A DNA stretch of 37,730 nt from an uncultured Prevotella sp. (GCA_900540375.1 UQFS01000035.1:1-37730), one strand, 5' to 3'; shown: positions 24,692 through 33,598, numbered from the stretch's first letter. The notes: generated by a model from the sequence alone, not told the origin. Numbers and translations: made by a program.

Positions 24692-25687
24692 ATGAAGAAA
24701 ACAATGAACAAGCATTTCATTCTCAAATACATTCCACTGCTCGCCCTTCCTATGTTGCTGGGCCTTACATCTTGCCATAGCGGTGACCAGGAATTCCCTG
24801 ACTATGGCTCGACCAGCGTGTACTTTGCCAACCAAGGCTATGTGCGCACCATCGAGTTGGGCGAGGACTTGGAAGTGGATCTCACCAACGACAACAACCA
24901 TGAGTTCAGCCTCAACGCCGCCATGGGGGGAGGCTACGGCAATAAACGCGACATCAAAGTGAGCTTTGCCGTGGATCCCACGCTGCTCGACAACAAAAGC
25001 TTTGACGACGGCACGCCGATGACGTTGTTGCCCAGTGACTATTATCAGTTGGAGGGCAATCAGATGGTGATCCCGTCGGGTAAGATTCAAGGCGGTGTGA
25101 AGGTGAAGCTCACCGATGCCTTCTTCGCTGATCCGCTGGCCACGACACGCCACTATGTCCTTCCTGTGCGCATCACTCATGTGGAAGGTGCTGACAGTGT
25201 GCTGGAGTCAAAGAACTATGTGCTCTGTGCCGTGAAGTTTGTCAATCCCTGGCAGGCCACTTACCTGCGTCGTGGCGTGGATGTCGTCACCAATGCCGAC
25301 GGCACACAGACTGCTGAGGTGCGCCATGCCCAGTATGTTGAGAAAGACGAACTGATGAACCTTACAACGCTCGGCCTCAATGCGGCAGCGATGAATGTCT
25401 CGCTCAAAGACGCCAGCGGCAAGGCGACAACTTGCAAACTGCAACTGCTCTTTAACGGCAATGAATGCAAGATCAGTGCGCTCACCAAGGGCTTCTCTGC
25501 AGAGGGCACCGGCTCCTTTGTCGAGAAAGGCGAGAAAAACAGCATGGGCGGCAAAGACCGCAATGCGCTTTATCTCAAGTACACGGTCAGCTCTGCTACT
25601 TTGGGCAAGACGGTCACTACGACAGACACACTCGTAGTGCGTGACCGCGGCATTGCTCCGGAGTATTTTACACCGAAAAATAAATAG
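24692..25687 (+). CDS. DUF1735-type surface lipoprotein (XusE-like position)
   Basis: This 331-residue lipoprotein has lipobox LLGLTSC (Cys28 from the first Met, Cys24 from MNKHF). After it comes a DUF1735-like beta-sandwich (YGSTSVYFANQGYVRTIELG, then SFAVDPTLLDN, YQLEGNQMVIPSGKIQGGVKV and HYVLPVRITHV). A second beta-sandwich follows (about 190-331: YLRRGVDVVTNADGTQT, ending LVVRDRGIAPEYFTPKNK) that resembles the DUF5627 partner domain. In xylan PULs the gene at this place (xusE) encodes a hypothetical surface protein, presumably a glycan-binding protein. A glycan-binding role is inferred from position; no sugar-binding residues can be named from sequence. Confidence 0.8.
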   Translation: MKKTMNKHFILKYIPLLALPMLLGLTSCHSGDQEFPDYGSTSVYFANQGYVRTIELGEDLEVDLTNDNNHEFSLNAAMGGGYGNKRDIKVSFAVDPTLLDNKSFDDGTPMTLLPSDYYQLEGNQMVIPSGKIQGGVKVKLTDAFFADPLATTRHYVLPVRITHVEGADSVLESKNYVLCAVKFVNPWQATYLRRGVDVVTNADGTQTAEVRHAQYVEKDELMNLTTLGLNAAAMNVSLKDASGKATTCKLQLLFNGNECKISALTKGFSAEGTGSFVEKGEKNSMGGKDRNALYLKYTVSSATLGKTVTTTDTLVVRDRGIAPEYFTPKNK

Positions 25688-25742
25688 CGAGAAGACGAAG
25701 GAACAAAGACTCGTATCAACAATTCTCTAACTACAAGATTCT

Positions 25743-27440
25743 ATGAATATGACGAAATACAAGATTCAGGCCGCTCTTGCCGCAGGACTCTTCCTGCTGG
25801 CAGGATGTGCGGATGAATATAAGTCGGACTATCAGACTGACATGCCTGCCGACGTGGCCTTGGCCAATTATGTGGGCAGTTTCGACGTGCTGAAAGCTTA
25901 TGCTGGTACCATGCATGTCGGTGCCGAGGCGCCCATGTCTATGCTGGGCACTCACAACACAGCTTACAGCCAGTTGCTTACCAACTTCAACGAAGTGACG
26001 CCAACGGATGCCTTTACCCATGCTGCCACGGTCAGTGAAACCGGTATTTGTGACTCCGCACATGCGGTTGACGCGGTCAGTGAGGCTCAGGCAGCTAATC
26101 TCTCTCTGGTCGGAGGACCACTTTGCTCTCCGCTCACCATGCAGAAAGCCTACATGGAAAAGGTCACTGCCGACACATACATCCCGGGCGGACAAAAAGA
26201 AGATGACTTCAAACTCGTCGACTTTGAAAGCATGCCGATTGGCACTACCATAGCGGCTTCGGGCGGTACCAAGGGTGAGGTCGTTGACGACCCGCTGGGT
26301 GAGCATGGGCATGTGCTTCATTATACGTCTTCTTTCAACCATCCCTTTGTTGATATCACTCTGCCCAAAGGCGTGACGGTCGGAGACCTGATAGAAGGCC
26401 ACTGCGACTATATGCTCAAGGGCACCGGCTGGGTGCCTGCCTCGGTAGTAAAGATTACGATTGGCGAGACTACCATAGAGGGGTCTACCAAGAAGGCCGT
26501 CGACCAGGGCATTGTCAAAGGTGAGTGGGGAACATACAGTTTTAGCTTTGCCGATGTTCTTGAGAAGCTCTCCGATGAGCAGAAGGCAGCCACGTCGTTC
26601 CGGCTGGGCATTGGCGATGTCTGCTCTGCGCCCAATTACTATATCGACAATGTCACGCTCCGGGCCCGCTATCTTGCGCAAGGCCACTACGAGCCGCGGC
26701 CGATGGCCGAGAAGCGTGCTGACGCTTTGAAAGCCTATGACCAATATATGAAAACGGTGGTTGGCAATTACGGCAAGGATGTGAAAACCTGGATCGTTGC
26801 CGCCGATGCCTTGGCAGGAGAGGGACAAGAAGGACGCTTGCTGACTTCAAAGGCTGACGGGGCCCGTTATTTTCTCAACGATTTCCTCGGCGACGACTAT
26901 GTGGTCGACTTGGCCAAGATGGTAAGAGAATACCAAAAAGACGCTAAGCTCTTCTATAGCGACAGAGGGCTGGAGACCGACGCCACGAAGTTGGCCAACC
27001 TGCAGACGATGGTCAAGGAGTGGAACGATAAGGGAACCGGCCTTGAGGGTGTCAACGCCGAGGTACATCTCAAGTACAATGCCGCACAGTTGTCAGCGGC
27101 CAAACAAGGCATTGACAACATGCTCAAGGCACTTGTTGCCACGGGCTTGAAGGTCCGGCTCTCCGGTCTCGACATGGTGGCCGTCGACGACAACGGCAAG
27201 ACCATGTCCGTGAAGCAACTCTCCGAGGACGACCTCAAGGCCATGGCTGACTACTATAACTACGTCGTCAAGCAATATGTCACGCTTGTGCCGGAGGCTC
27301 AGCGGCAAGGCATCTCCTTGTCTACTTACACTGCGGATGGCAAGCATATAGGCTTGTGGACTTCCGCCTTCAACCGTGAGGCCACCTACGCCGGTGTGGT
27401 CAATGGTTTGCAAAATCAGGATAATAACTGGAACAACTAA
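25743..27440 (+). CDS. GH10-fold lipoprotein with lost catalytic glutamates (Xyn10C-like pseudoenzyme)
   Basis: This 565-residue lipoprotein has lipobox LLAGC (Cys22). Residues about 40-145 match the first strands of a GH10 barrel (LLTNFNEVTP corresponds to the xylanase FNxxTPEN). About 155-315 is an inserted beta-sandwich resembling a CBM (VDFESMPIGTT to APNYYIDNVTLRA), as in Bacteroidetes Xyn10C. About 322-560 resumes GH10 (AKLFYSDRGLE, GLEGVNAEVHL, ATGLKVRLSGLDM). The acid/base motif W-D-V-V-N-E-A is now W350-I-V-A-A-D355-A. The nucleophile motif I-S-E-L-D-M is now L-S-G475-L-D-M. The usual H-x-L-V-W-H motif is also gone (SLVGGPLCSP). Hydrolysis is therefore unlikely, and a surface glycan-binding role is inferred. 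The reading frame is fully open, so this is not simple decay. Confidence 0.85.
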   Translation: MNMTKYKIQAALAAGLFLLAGCADEYKSDYQTDMPADVALANYVGSFDVLKAYAGTMHVGAEAPMSMLGTHNTAYSQLLTNFNEVTPTDAFTHAATVSETGICDSAHAVDAVSEAQAANLSLVGGPLCSPLTMQKAYMEKVTADTYIPGGQKEDDFKLVDFESMPIGTTIAASGGTKGEVVDDPLGEHGHVLHYTSSFNHPFVDITLPKGVTVGDLIEGHCDYMLKGTGWVPASVVKITIGETTIEGSTKKAVDQGIVKGEWGTYSFSFADVLEKLSDEQKAATSFRLGIGDVCSAPNYYIDNVTLRARYLAQGHYEPRPMAEKRADALKAYDQYMKTVVGNYGKDVKTWIVAADALAGEGQEGRLLTSKADGARYFLNDFLGDDYVVDLAKMVREYQKDAKLFYSDRGLETDATKLANLQTMVKEWNDKGTGLEGVNAEVHLKYNAAQLSAAKQGIDNMLKALVATGLKVRLSGLDMVAVDDNGKTMSVKQLSEDDLKAMADYYNYVVKQYVTLVPEAQRQGISLSTYTADGKHIGLWTSAFNREATYAGVVNGLQNQDNNWNN

Positions 27441-27445
27441 TTGAA

Positions 27446-27500
27446 TTTCATGTTTCCCCTCTACTCCCACAATAAGAGTAGAAGGGGAGACTTTATGAAA
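27446..27500 (+). terminator. Long hairpin after the GH10-fold gene
   Basis: TCCCCTCTACTC (27455-27466) pairs with GAGTAGAAGGGGA (27476-27488) with one bulged base, and flanking TTTCAT/ATGAAA extend the stem. It starts just after the stop codon at 27440. No T-run follows, so it may reduce rather than stop transcription, or stabilise the upstream mRNA. Confidence 0.5.
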
Positions 27501-27602
27501 CTTCGCTCAGCCCACGACTATAGAAGATGAGATACGTGGTAGATGATTGCTTCTCATCAAAGAATACATAACCAATTAACAAATAACTGATAACTGAAGA
27601 CT

Positions 27603-28610
27603 ATGAAGAAATTTTTATCTCTATGTGTCGCGCTTTTAGCTGCCACACAAGTTTTTGCCAGCTATGTGCCTCAGTTCGATGACAATGGCAAATGCACGAT
27701 TGCGCTGTCCGACCTCAGTGCCACTGATGGCGTGACCATTGATGCCAAGGCTGGCACCATCACGAGTACGGGCAAAGGAGAGTTCTATCTCGACCTGCCT
27801 GCCGAGGGCGTCGACCTGTCGACCTGCTACTCCCTCATCGTAGACCATGAGGGCGACGACATTGTTGGATTCTTGGAAATAGGAGATGCCGCAAGCGGCA
27901 ACAGCATACCCTTATATTCCAGCAAATTCAACGTGGACTGGCCCTCGAAGATTGGCAATAAGGTTAGTGCCGTCAACAAAATGATATGGCACTGCAACGC
28001 CGAAGGAACCATGACCGTGAAGAGCATCACACTCACTCGCAAGGTTACATTCGACTACAAGTCTGACGAGACACCCCTCACGTCCGACATGTTCCACGCA
28101 TGGAGTGCGCCGACGGGAGGCACCGACGAGGGACAGTCTGACTGTGCTCTGGTCTTGAACCAAGAACTCAACGGTGGTGGACTTGTCTATGGCAATGGCA
28201 GCGTGAAGTACCTGTTCTATGCTGTACTCGATGGCTATAAGGAGATTCGCCTGTATGGCACACCCAACACGACCTACCGCGTCCTGCTCAACCGGGAGAC
28301 CGATGGCGGTAAACTGGTAGAGCTAAAAGCCGTCGCCGATGCCAGCGGCTTGGCTGTTTGTGACGTTTCCTCGCTGCCTTACGTGCATCTCAATGCAATC
28401 AAAATGGCATGGAGCGCCCCAGCAACGGTCGTCAAAGGTCTTTGCGTGTCAAAAAGTACAACCACAGGCATTCGAATTGTAGAAAATGTAAACTCTCAGA
28501 ATGTTGTAGCCACTTATACGCTTACTGGAAGAAAGGTGAGCGCCGGTACCAAAGGACTCGTCCTTCAGAAATCTGCTGACGGCAAAGTCATCAAGCATAT
28601 CAACAGATAA
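27603..28610 (+). CDS. Secreted two-module beta-sandwich protein, possible carbohydrate-binding protein
   Basis: This 335-residue protein has a type I signal peptide (MKKFLSLCVALLAATQVFA, cleavage before SYVPQF) and no lipobox. It has two similar-sized strand-rich modules. The first is about 25-150 (FYLDLPAEGVDLSTCYSLIV, ending VKSITLTRKVTF) and the second about 155-285 (DMFHAWSAPTGGTDEG, IKMAWSAPATVVKGLCVSKS). It ends in a Prevotella-type tail, TYTLTGRKVSAGTKGLVLQK. The architecture looks like tandem CBM-like jelly rolls that act on the same glycan as its neighbours. No named family was recognised and no catalytic motif is visible. It is 162 bases after the GH10-fold gene and before a strong hairpin. 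Confidence 0.7.
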   Translation: MKKFLSLCVALLAATQVFASYVPQFDDNGKCTIALSDLSATDGVTIDAKAGTITSTGKGEFYLDLPAEGVDLSTCYSLIVDHEGDDIVGFLEIGDAASGNSIPLYSSKFNVDWPSKIGNKVSAVNKMIWHCNAEGTMTVKSITLTRKVTFDYKSDETPLTSDMFHAWSAPTGGTDEGQSDCALVLNQELNGGGLVYGNGSVKYLFYAVLDGYKEIRLYGTPNTTYRVLLNRETDGGKLVELKAVADASGLAVCDVSSLPYVHLNAIKMAWSAPATVVKGLCVSKSTTTGIRIVENVNSQNVVATYTLTGRKVSAGTKGLVLQKSADGKVIKHINR

Positions 28611-28657
28611 CAGATAGTTCCCTACCATAGGGGCCTTTCTCTTAATAACTGTCTCTA

Positions 28658-28684
28658 AGTAATCTGCCGCTACGGCAGATTACT
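28658..28684. terminator. Strong 12-bp hairpin before the GH98 gene
   Basis: AGTAATCTGCCG (28658-28669), loop CTA, CGGCAGATTACT (28673-28684): a perfect 12-bp stem with a three-base loop, 48 bases after the previous stop and 41 bases before the GH98 start. It is followed by an AT-rich stretch (GCTATTTCTAATTATATCT). It probably ends or attenuates the operon transcript. No TAnnTTTG box follows for GH98. Confidence 0.65.
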
Positions 28685-28724
28685 GCTATTTCTAATTATA
28701 TCTAACTCTTAATGGTCTCTTAAC

Positions 28725-31700
28725 ATGAAACATGCTCCCCATCGTGTATCGCAATTGCTGATAGCATTGCTCTTCGCCTGTTTGGTCTTGCCCATTGAGG
28801 CACAACAGCGGCGACCGATAGACTCACGTCATCCGATGTGGCTCGTACACATTGATGTTTGGAACAAAGCAAATCCACAAGCCATCATCGACATGATACC
28901 CAAGGATATACGTCCATTTGTGTGCTTGAACCTGTCCCTTTCTTGCCAATACGATACGGATAATAACGTCTACAAGATGCCTCAGGACGGTGTGGCCACC
29001 TTCAAATCGTGGGCTACCGTGTGTCAGCAAAATGGCATGTGGTTTACTTGTCAGCCAGCCAGTGGCGGGCACACACATATCCAGGACGGCGACCTCGCCA
29101 CATTTGAGTATTTCTTCAAGACCTATCCCAACTTCCTTGGCTGGAACTATGCAGAGCAGTTCTGGGGCTTTGACGAACCAGGGGACAAGAGTTCGAGTCC
29201 GCAGACTACCCGCATCGCCCTCTTTGCAAAGCTCGTGGAGATGTCGCACAAATACGGTGGCTTCCTTACTATCAGCTTCTGTGGCAACATCTGGTCACAC
29301 GCACTCACACCGATCGGTATGCTCAAACGCAATGCCGATCTGCTCGCTGCTTGCGAGAAGTATCCCGAAGCTATCCTCTGGCTGTATAAATATACGACCA
29401 CCTCATGCTTCTATGACACCGAAAGCGTCACGTGGGGACCCTATATCGCAGGACTGGCCAACAACTATGGCGTACGCTACGACAACTGTGGATGGAACGG
29501 AGCCCTCGACGTGATGCTGGGCAAGGACAACGGCAAGAAGTATCCCGTGGCGGCAGGACTCTCCACAGTTATGGAGCAGAGCTGCGTCAATGGCGGGGCC
29601 GTATGGGATGGGCCGGAGCTCATTTGGACCGAGGACTTCAAAAACCTCAGCAATACGTCGGTCAAGGGCTACTCGCATCGTAACTGGGGTTGCTTCCCCG
29701 GCTTCCGAAATGTGTGGGTGGACATGTTCAGAAAGATCCTTGACGGCTCGCTCTATATTCCCACACGGCAAGAAGTGATTGACAAGACCAAGATTGTAGT
29801 TGTCAATGATGTCACCACCGGCAGCGACGAAGACAAATATGTCGGGTGGAAAGACCTCTACGACGGACTGTATAAGCAAGACGACCCGCTGAACAAAGAC
29901 GACGGATGCTGGATGAACAACCTTACTTGGTTCAAGAAGACGGGTCGTTATGGTGCCATTCCTATCGTGCCTGAACTTCATGACAACGCGGCCAAGGCCA
30001 TTCCTGTGCAAGTGAAGAAATCTGCCAAATGGTCCAGCCAACGCGCCAAGCTCAAGGACTTTAATGCGCAATATCCGGAAGTGAGCACGGGCGACCTCTA
30101 TGTCAACCGCTACCGCAACCAGCTGATCACTTACATGCCCTACTCCTATTTCAACAGCAAGCGGACTGCATCGGCCTCCATACCTTTACAGTATAACACT
30201 TGCAAGGAACTGCAACTCACCTGGGGGACGTTTACTGCTGCTGCCGTCAGAGAGTATGCTGACCACATCAATCTTTATCTCAACAACTATCGCACCGACA
30301 CCATCGCACCGGTAACCGACAAGATTGTCGTCAAGGGCGCGACAGCGAAACCGGACTATACCTATACCGTTGGTACAGAACAGCTTTCTGCTACTGTTGC
30401 TGCCAATGCACCGCAGGCCACGCTCTCTGACAGTTGGGATGCCGCAACAGGCACTTACACGCTGCTTGTCTCGCACTGTGGCTCGGTCAACATCAAGTTG
30501 AGTTGCCAAGGCAACGCTACAGAACGCAGTACGGATTATCTTCCTGACACACCGTTGGAGAGTCCCAGACAGCCTGAAGCTTACAGCGGTCCGGTCACTA
30601 TCGAGGCTGAGGACATGGACTATCGCTCGATTCAGGAATGCTGTCTGAGTCCCTACGATGTCCATCCCGACGAGCGCGGCAATGTGGGCAATGGTTATAT
30701 CGTCATGGGCACCAACAAAAACGGCAGTTTACGCCATGTGTTCAATGCCAACATCGACGGCACGTATCGCGTAAGTCTACTCTACATGAACACCAGCAAG
30801 AAAGGCAACCTGAAGGTAAGCGTCAACGGCACGGAAAAGAAGGTGGGCTGTGACGTCACCGCCAATAACGTGTGGTGCACGGTGAGCCTTGGCTTCCAAC
30901 TCAACAAGGGTGCCAACACGCTGACGATCGACAACATCAGTGGCACGAATCTCTGCCTTGACCAGGTCGTTTATGAGCCTGTCTCTGAGCAGGTCAAAGA
31001 CGATGGTGCCTTCGAAGAAGAGCCCGATGAGCCTGATACGCCGAATGATCCCGCTTATCCCTATGTCGTCCTTCGCGACGACTTTGCAAAGGAAGGCATC
31101 AACATAGTGCCGAAGGGATGGATAATGGCAGACGGAGAAAAGATAATTACTCCGGGTCCGGTTGGCTCTGGGCCACGTATCTTCCATTTCCCCGAGGGCA
31201 GCACCTTCACCTACGGCCTGTATGTGCGTACGCCTTCTTCCACTACGGGTTACGGTATCTATGGTACGATGCCGGACTACCAAGTCGCGCTGAAGGCATC
31301 GGCAAAATACTGTCTGAGCCTTGACGCAGCTGCTTGGAAAGGGACACCTTTTTTAAAGGTAGAGGTTCTGGACGAGAACAATCATGAAGTCAGAAGCACG
31401 ATCGTGCCCTGCAAACCTAATTTGGAAGGCTCTACATCAACAGTGTTCACGGGTGCGACTCACGTCTCTCTTGGCTTCACGGTGCCTGCTGATGGCAACT
31501 ATCTCTTCCGTTTCAGTCCTGTCATAAACGAGAATGGCGACGGCGGCTACTGGCTTGAAACGATGATTGGTAATATTGTACTGTCCTCCGACACGCCGAC
31601 GACCGGCATCAGCAATTTTCATGTCAACAATGAAGCCGACAGCAGGAATTACGACCTGAGCGGACGACAAGTGAACGGGAAGAAGGCTGGAGTGGTTATC

Positions 31701-31730
31701 AAGAAAGGGAAGAAGTACATCAGCAAATAG
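28725..31730 (+). CDS. GH98-family endo-glycosidase with C-terminal CBM-like modules
   Basis: This 1001-residue secreted enzyme has a signal peptide to about Ala26. A GH98 barrel domain opens MWLVHIDVWNKANPQAIIDM and contains GGHTHIQDGD, WNYAEQFWGFDEPGD (Glu144), VRYDNCGWNG (Asp253) and WDGPELIWTED (Glu298). By recalled comparison with the pneumococcal GH98 these are the general acid and the base pair, spaced about as there. The GH98 C-terminal domain follows (about 330-610). Next are a CBM35/6-like module (626-760, VTIEAEDMDYRSIQECC), another beta-sandwich (775-960) and a Prevotella-type tail ending in GKKYISK. GH98 members cut blood-group-type galactosides or decorated xylan. The xus-like context favours xylan but does not prove it. 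Confidence 0.9.
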   Translation: MKHAPHRVSQLLIALLFACLVLPIEAQQRRPIDSRHPMWLVHIDVWNKANPQAIIDMIPKDIRPFVCLNLSLSCQYDTDNNVYKMPQDGVATFKSWATVCQQNGMWFTCQPASGGHTHIQDGDLATFEYFFKTYPNFLGWNYAEQFWGFDEPGDKSSSPQTTRIALFAKLVEMSHKYGGFLTISFCGNIWSHALTPIGMLKRNADLLAACEKYPEAILWLYKYTTTSCFYDTESVTWGPYIAGLANNYGVRYDNCGWNGALDVMLGKDNGKKYPVAAGLSTVMEQSCVNGGAVWDGPELIWTEDFKNLSNTSVKGYSHRNWGCFPGFRNVWVDMFRKILDGSLYIPTRQEVIDKTKIVVVNDVTTGSDEDKYVGWKDLYDGLYKQDDPLNKDDGCWMNNLTWFKKTGRYGAIPIVPELHDNAAKAIPVQVKKSAKWSSQRAKLKDFNAQYPEVSTGDLYVNRYRNQLITYMPYSYFNSKRTASASIPLQYNTCKELQLTWGTFTAAAVREYADHINLYLNNYRTDTIAPVTDKIVVKGATAKPDYTYTVGTEQLSATVAANAPQATLSDSWDAATGTYTLLVSHCGSVNIKLSCQGNATERSTDYLPDTPLESPRQPEAYSGPVTIEAEDMDYRSIQECCLSPYDVHPDERGNVGNGYIVMGTNKNGSLRHVFNANIDGTYRVSLLYMNTSKKGNLKVSVNGTEKKVGCDVTANNVWCTVSLGFQLNKGANTLTIDNISGTNLCLDQVVYEPVSEQVKDDGAFEEEPDEPDTPNDPAYPYVVLRDDFAKEGINIVPKGWIMADGEKIITPGPVGSGPRIFHFPEGSTFTYGLYVRTPSSTTGYGIYGTMPDYQVALKASAKYCLSLDAAAWKGTPFLKVEVLDENNHEVRSTIVPCKPNLEGSTSTVFTGATHVSLGFTVPADGNYLFRFSPVINENGDGGYWLETMIGNIVLSSDTPTTGISNFHVNNEADSRNYDLSGRQVNGKKAGVVIKKGKKYISK

Positions 31731-31842
31731 TTGCTGAACGGCACGGCACACATCGTGAAGAAGGTATAGAATTTGCGAATAAAAGAACTTTTTCACCAAT
31801 GTGAAATGTGTTTTATGCCAAAATGCAACGTTTTACACAAGA

Positions 31843-31889
31843 CATTCGTAGCATTTTTGTTATCTTTGCACTCGAAAATGCTACGGATG
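31843..31889 (+). promoter_or_regulatory. GH29 promoter inside a 15-bp inverted repeat
   Basis: TATCTTTG (31861-31868) is a -7 box. It sits in the 17-base spacer between CATTCGTAGCATTTT (31843-31857) and AAAATGCTACGGATG (31875-31889), reverse complements at 14 of 15 positions. The transcript start would fall at about the right arm, 75-80 bases before the GH29 ATG. A protein bound to both arms would occlude the promoter, so this looks like an operator. Confidence 0.6.
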
Positions 31890-31954
31890 CATATCCGTCA
31901 AAGAGCATTTACCGATGACCAATAATCAGACTCAAAAAAACTAAATTTACTACA

Positions 31955-33598
31955 ATGAAGAAGTCAATCTTATTAGCAGGGCTGTTGTTTCTTAGTTCGC
32001 TTACGTTGCAGGCACAGCAGTTTGCTGTGCCTGTTTCGGAGGCGCAAGAGAAAATGATGACGGGCAAGTTTGCGCCTACATGGAGTTCGCTGGAAAGTCA
32101 GTATCAAGTTCCAGAGTGGTTCCGCCATGCAAAATTTGGCATATGGGCGCACTGGGGGCCTCAGTGTGTGGAAGGCTCGGGTGACTGGATGGCCCGGTCG
32201 ATGTACCAGGAAGGGTCGGCGGCATGGAAATACCACCGCGAGCACTATGGCCATCAGTCGGAAGTGGGATTCAAAGACATATTGCCACTCTTCAAGGCAG
32301 AGCACTGGAATCCCGATTCTCTTGTGGTCTATTATAAAAGTCTCGGTGCACAATATTTCTTTGCACTTGGCAACCATCATGACAATTTCGACCTTTGGGA
32401 CTCGAAATACCAGCCGTGGAACTCCAAGAACATTGGACCGCACAAGGACATTCTTGAAGGCTGGGCAAAAGCGGCAAGGAAGTACGGGCTAAAGTTTGGC
32501 GTTTCCCTTCATGCTGATCATGCGTGGACTTGGTATGAGCCATCGCGCCGCTACGACCGTTCAGGCAAAAAAATGGGAGTGCCCTATGACGGCTGGATGA
32601 CAAAGGCCGACGGAAAAGGTAAGTGGTGGGAAGGACTGGACCCCCAAGACCTCTACCAACAAGACCACCCGTTGAGCAAAGGCACATGGGCCGACGGCAT
32701 GATACACTGGCAATGGGCATGGGGCAACGGAGCGGCCATGCCTTCGCAGAAGTTTGTCACGAACTTCTACAACCGAACGCTTGACGTCATCAACCGATAC
32801 AATCCTGACCTGCTCTACTTCGATGTCACGGTGCTGCCTTTCTGGCCTATCAGTGATTGTGGTCTGAAAATCGCTGCTGACTTCTACAACCACAATATGG
32901 CTACCCATCATGGCAAGCTGACGGCTGTGATGTTCGGCAAGATTCTCAGTGATCAACAACGCAAGGGCATCACATGGGACGTGGAACGTGGCGCTCCCAA
33001 CCACATCATCGACTTGCCTTGGCAGACCTGCTCATGTATTGGCGGCTGGCACTACAATACGGAAATATATGAAAAGAACCAATACAAGTCTGCTGCCCAG
33101 GTCGTGAGGTTGCTCGTCGACGTAGTCAGTAAGAACGGCAATCTGCTTCTCTCCGTGCCACTTCGCAGCGACGGCACATTCGACGAGAAAGAGAAAGCTA
33201 TCCTCGATGAGTTTGGAGCATGGATGCGAGTGAACAAAGAGAGCATCATCGGCACGCATCCTTGGAAGCTCTTTGGTGAGGGCCCCATCGCTGATTCTGA
33301 TATTAAGCTCAATGCACAAGGATTTAACGAGGGTGCTTATACACGTGCCGGTTCAGCAGAGATCCGCTTCACCCAGAAAGGCAATACGCTCTTTGCTACT
33401 GCTCTGGCCTGGCCTGCTGACCACAAAGTGACCATCAAGAGCCTGGCTTTACATTCTCCACATTATGACGGCAAGGTGAAATCTGTCCATCTTTTAGGCT
33501 ATGGCAAGGTAGCTTTTCATCAGACGGAAACAGGACTGGAGGTCGATTTGCCCGAAAAGCCTTGCAATACGATCGCTCCCGTACTGAGCATCAAGTAA
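31955..33598 (+). CDS. GH29-family alpha-L-fucosidase/alpha-L-galactosidase
   Basis: This 547-residue secreted exo-glycosidase has a signal peptide ending SLTLQAQQ. The GH29 barrel has WFRHAKFGIWAHWGPQ (His66), FALGNHHDNFDLWDSK (140-151), GVSLHADHAW and LLYFDVTVLPFW. In the last of these Asp290 sits in the nucleophile position. A C-terminal beta-sandwich (about 430-547) follows. GH29 enzymes retain configuration and release alpha-L-fucose, and some accept alpha-L-galactose, which decorates complex arabinoxylan. It has its own promoter within an inverted repeat, 224 bases after the GH98 gene, so it may be regulated separately. Whether it acts on fucose or L-galactose cannot be decided from sequence. 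Confidence 0.92.
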   Translation: MKKSILLAGLLFLSSLTLQAQQFAVPVSEAQEKMMTGKFAPTWSSLESQYQVPEWFRHAKFGIWAHWGPQCVEGSGDWMARSMYQEGSAAWKYHREHYGHQSEVGFKDILPLFKAEHWNPDSLVVYYKSLGAQYFFALGNHHDNFDLWDSKYQPWNSKNIGPHKDILEGWAKAARKYGLKFGVSLHADHAWTWYEPSRRYDRSGKKMGVPYDGWMTKADGKGKWWEGLDPQDLYQQDHPLSKGTWADGMIHWQWAWGNGAAMPSQKFVTNFYNRTLDVINRYNPDLLYFDVTVLPFWPISDCGLKIAADFYNHNMATHHGKLTAVMFGKILSDQQRKGITWDVERGAPNHIIDLPWQTCSCIGGWHYNTEIYEKNQYKSAAQVVRLLVDVVSKNGNLLLSVPLRSDGTFDEKEKAILDEFGAWMRVNKESIIGTHPWKLFGEGPIADSDIKLNAQGFNEGAYTRAGSAEIRFTQKGNTLFATALAWPADHKVTIKSLALHSPHYDGKVKSVHLLGYGKVAFHQTETGLEVDLPEKPCNTIAPVLSIK

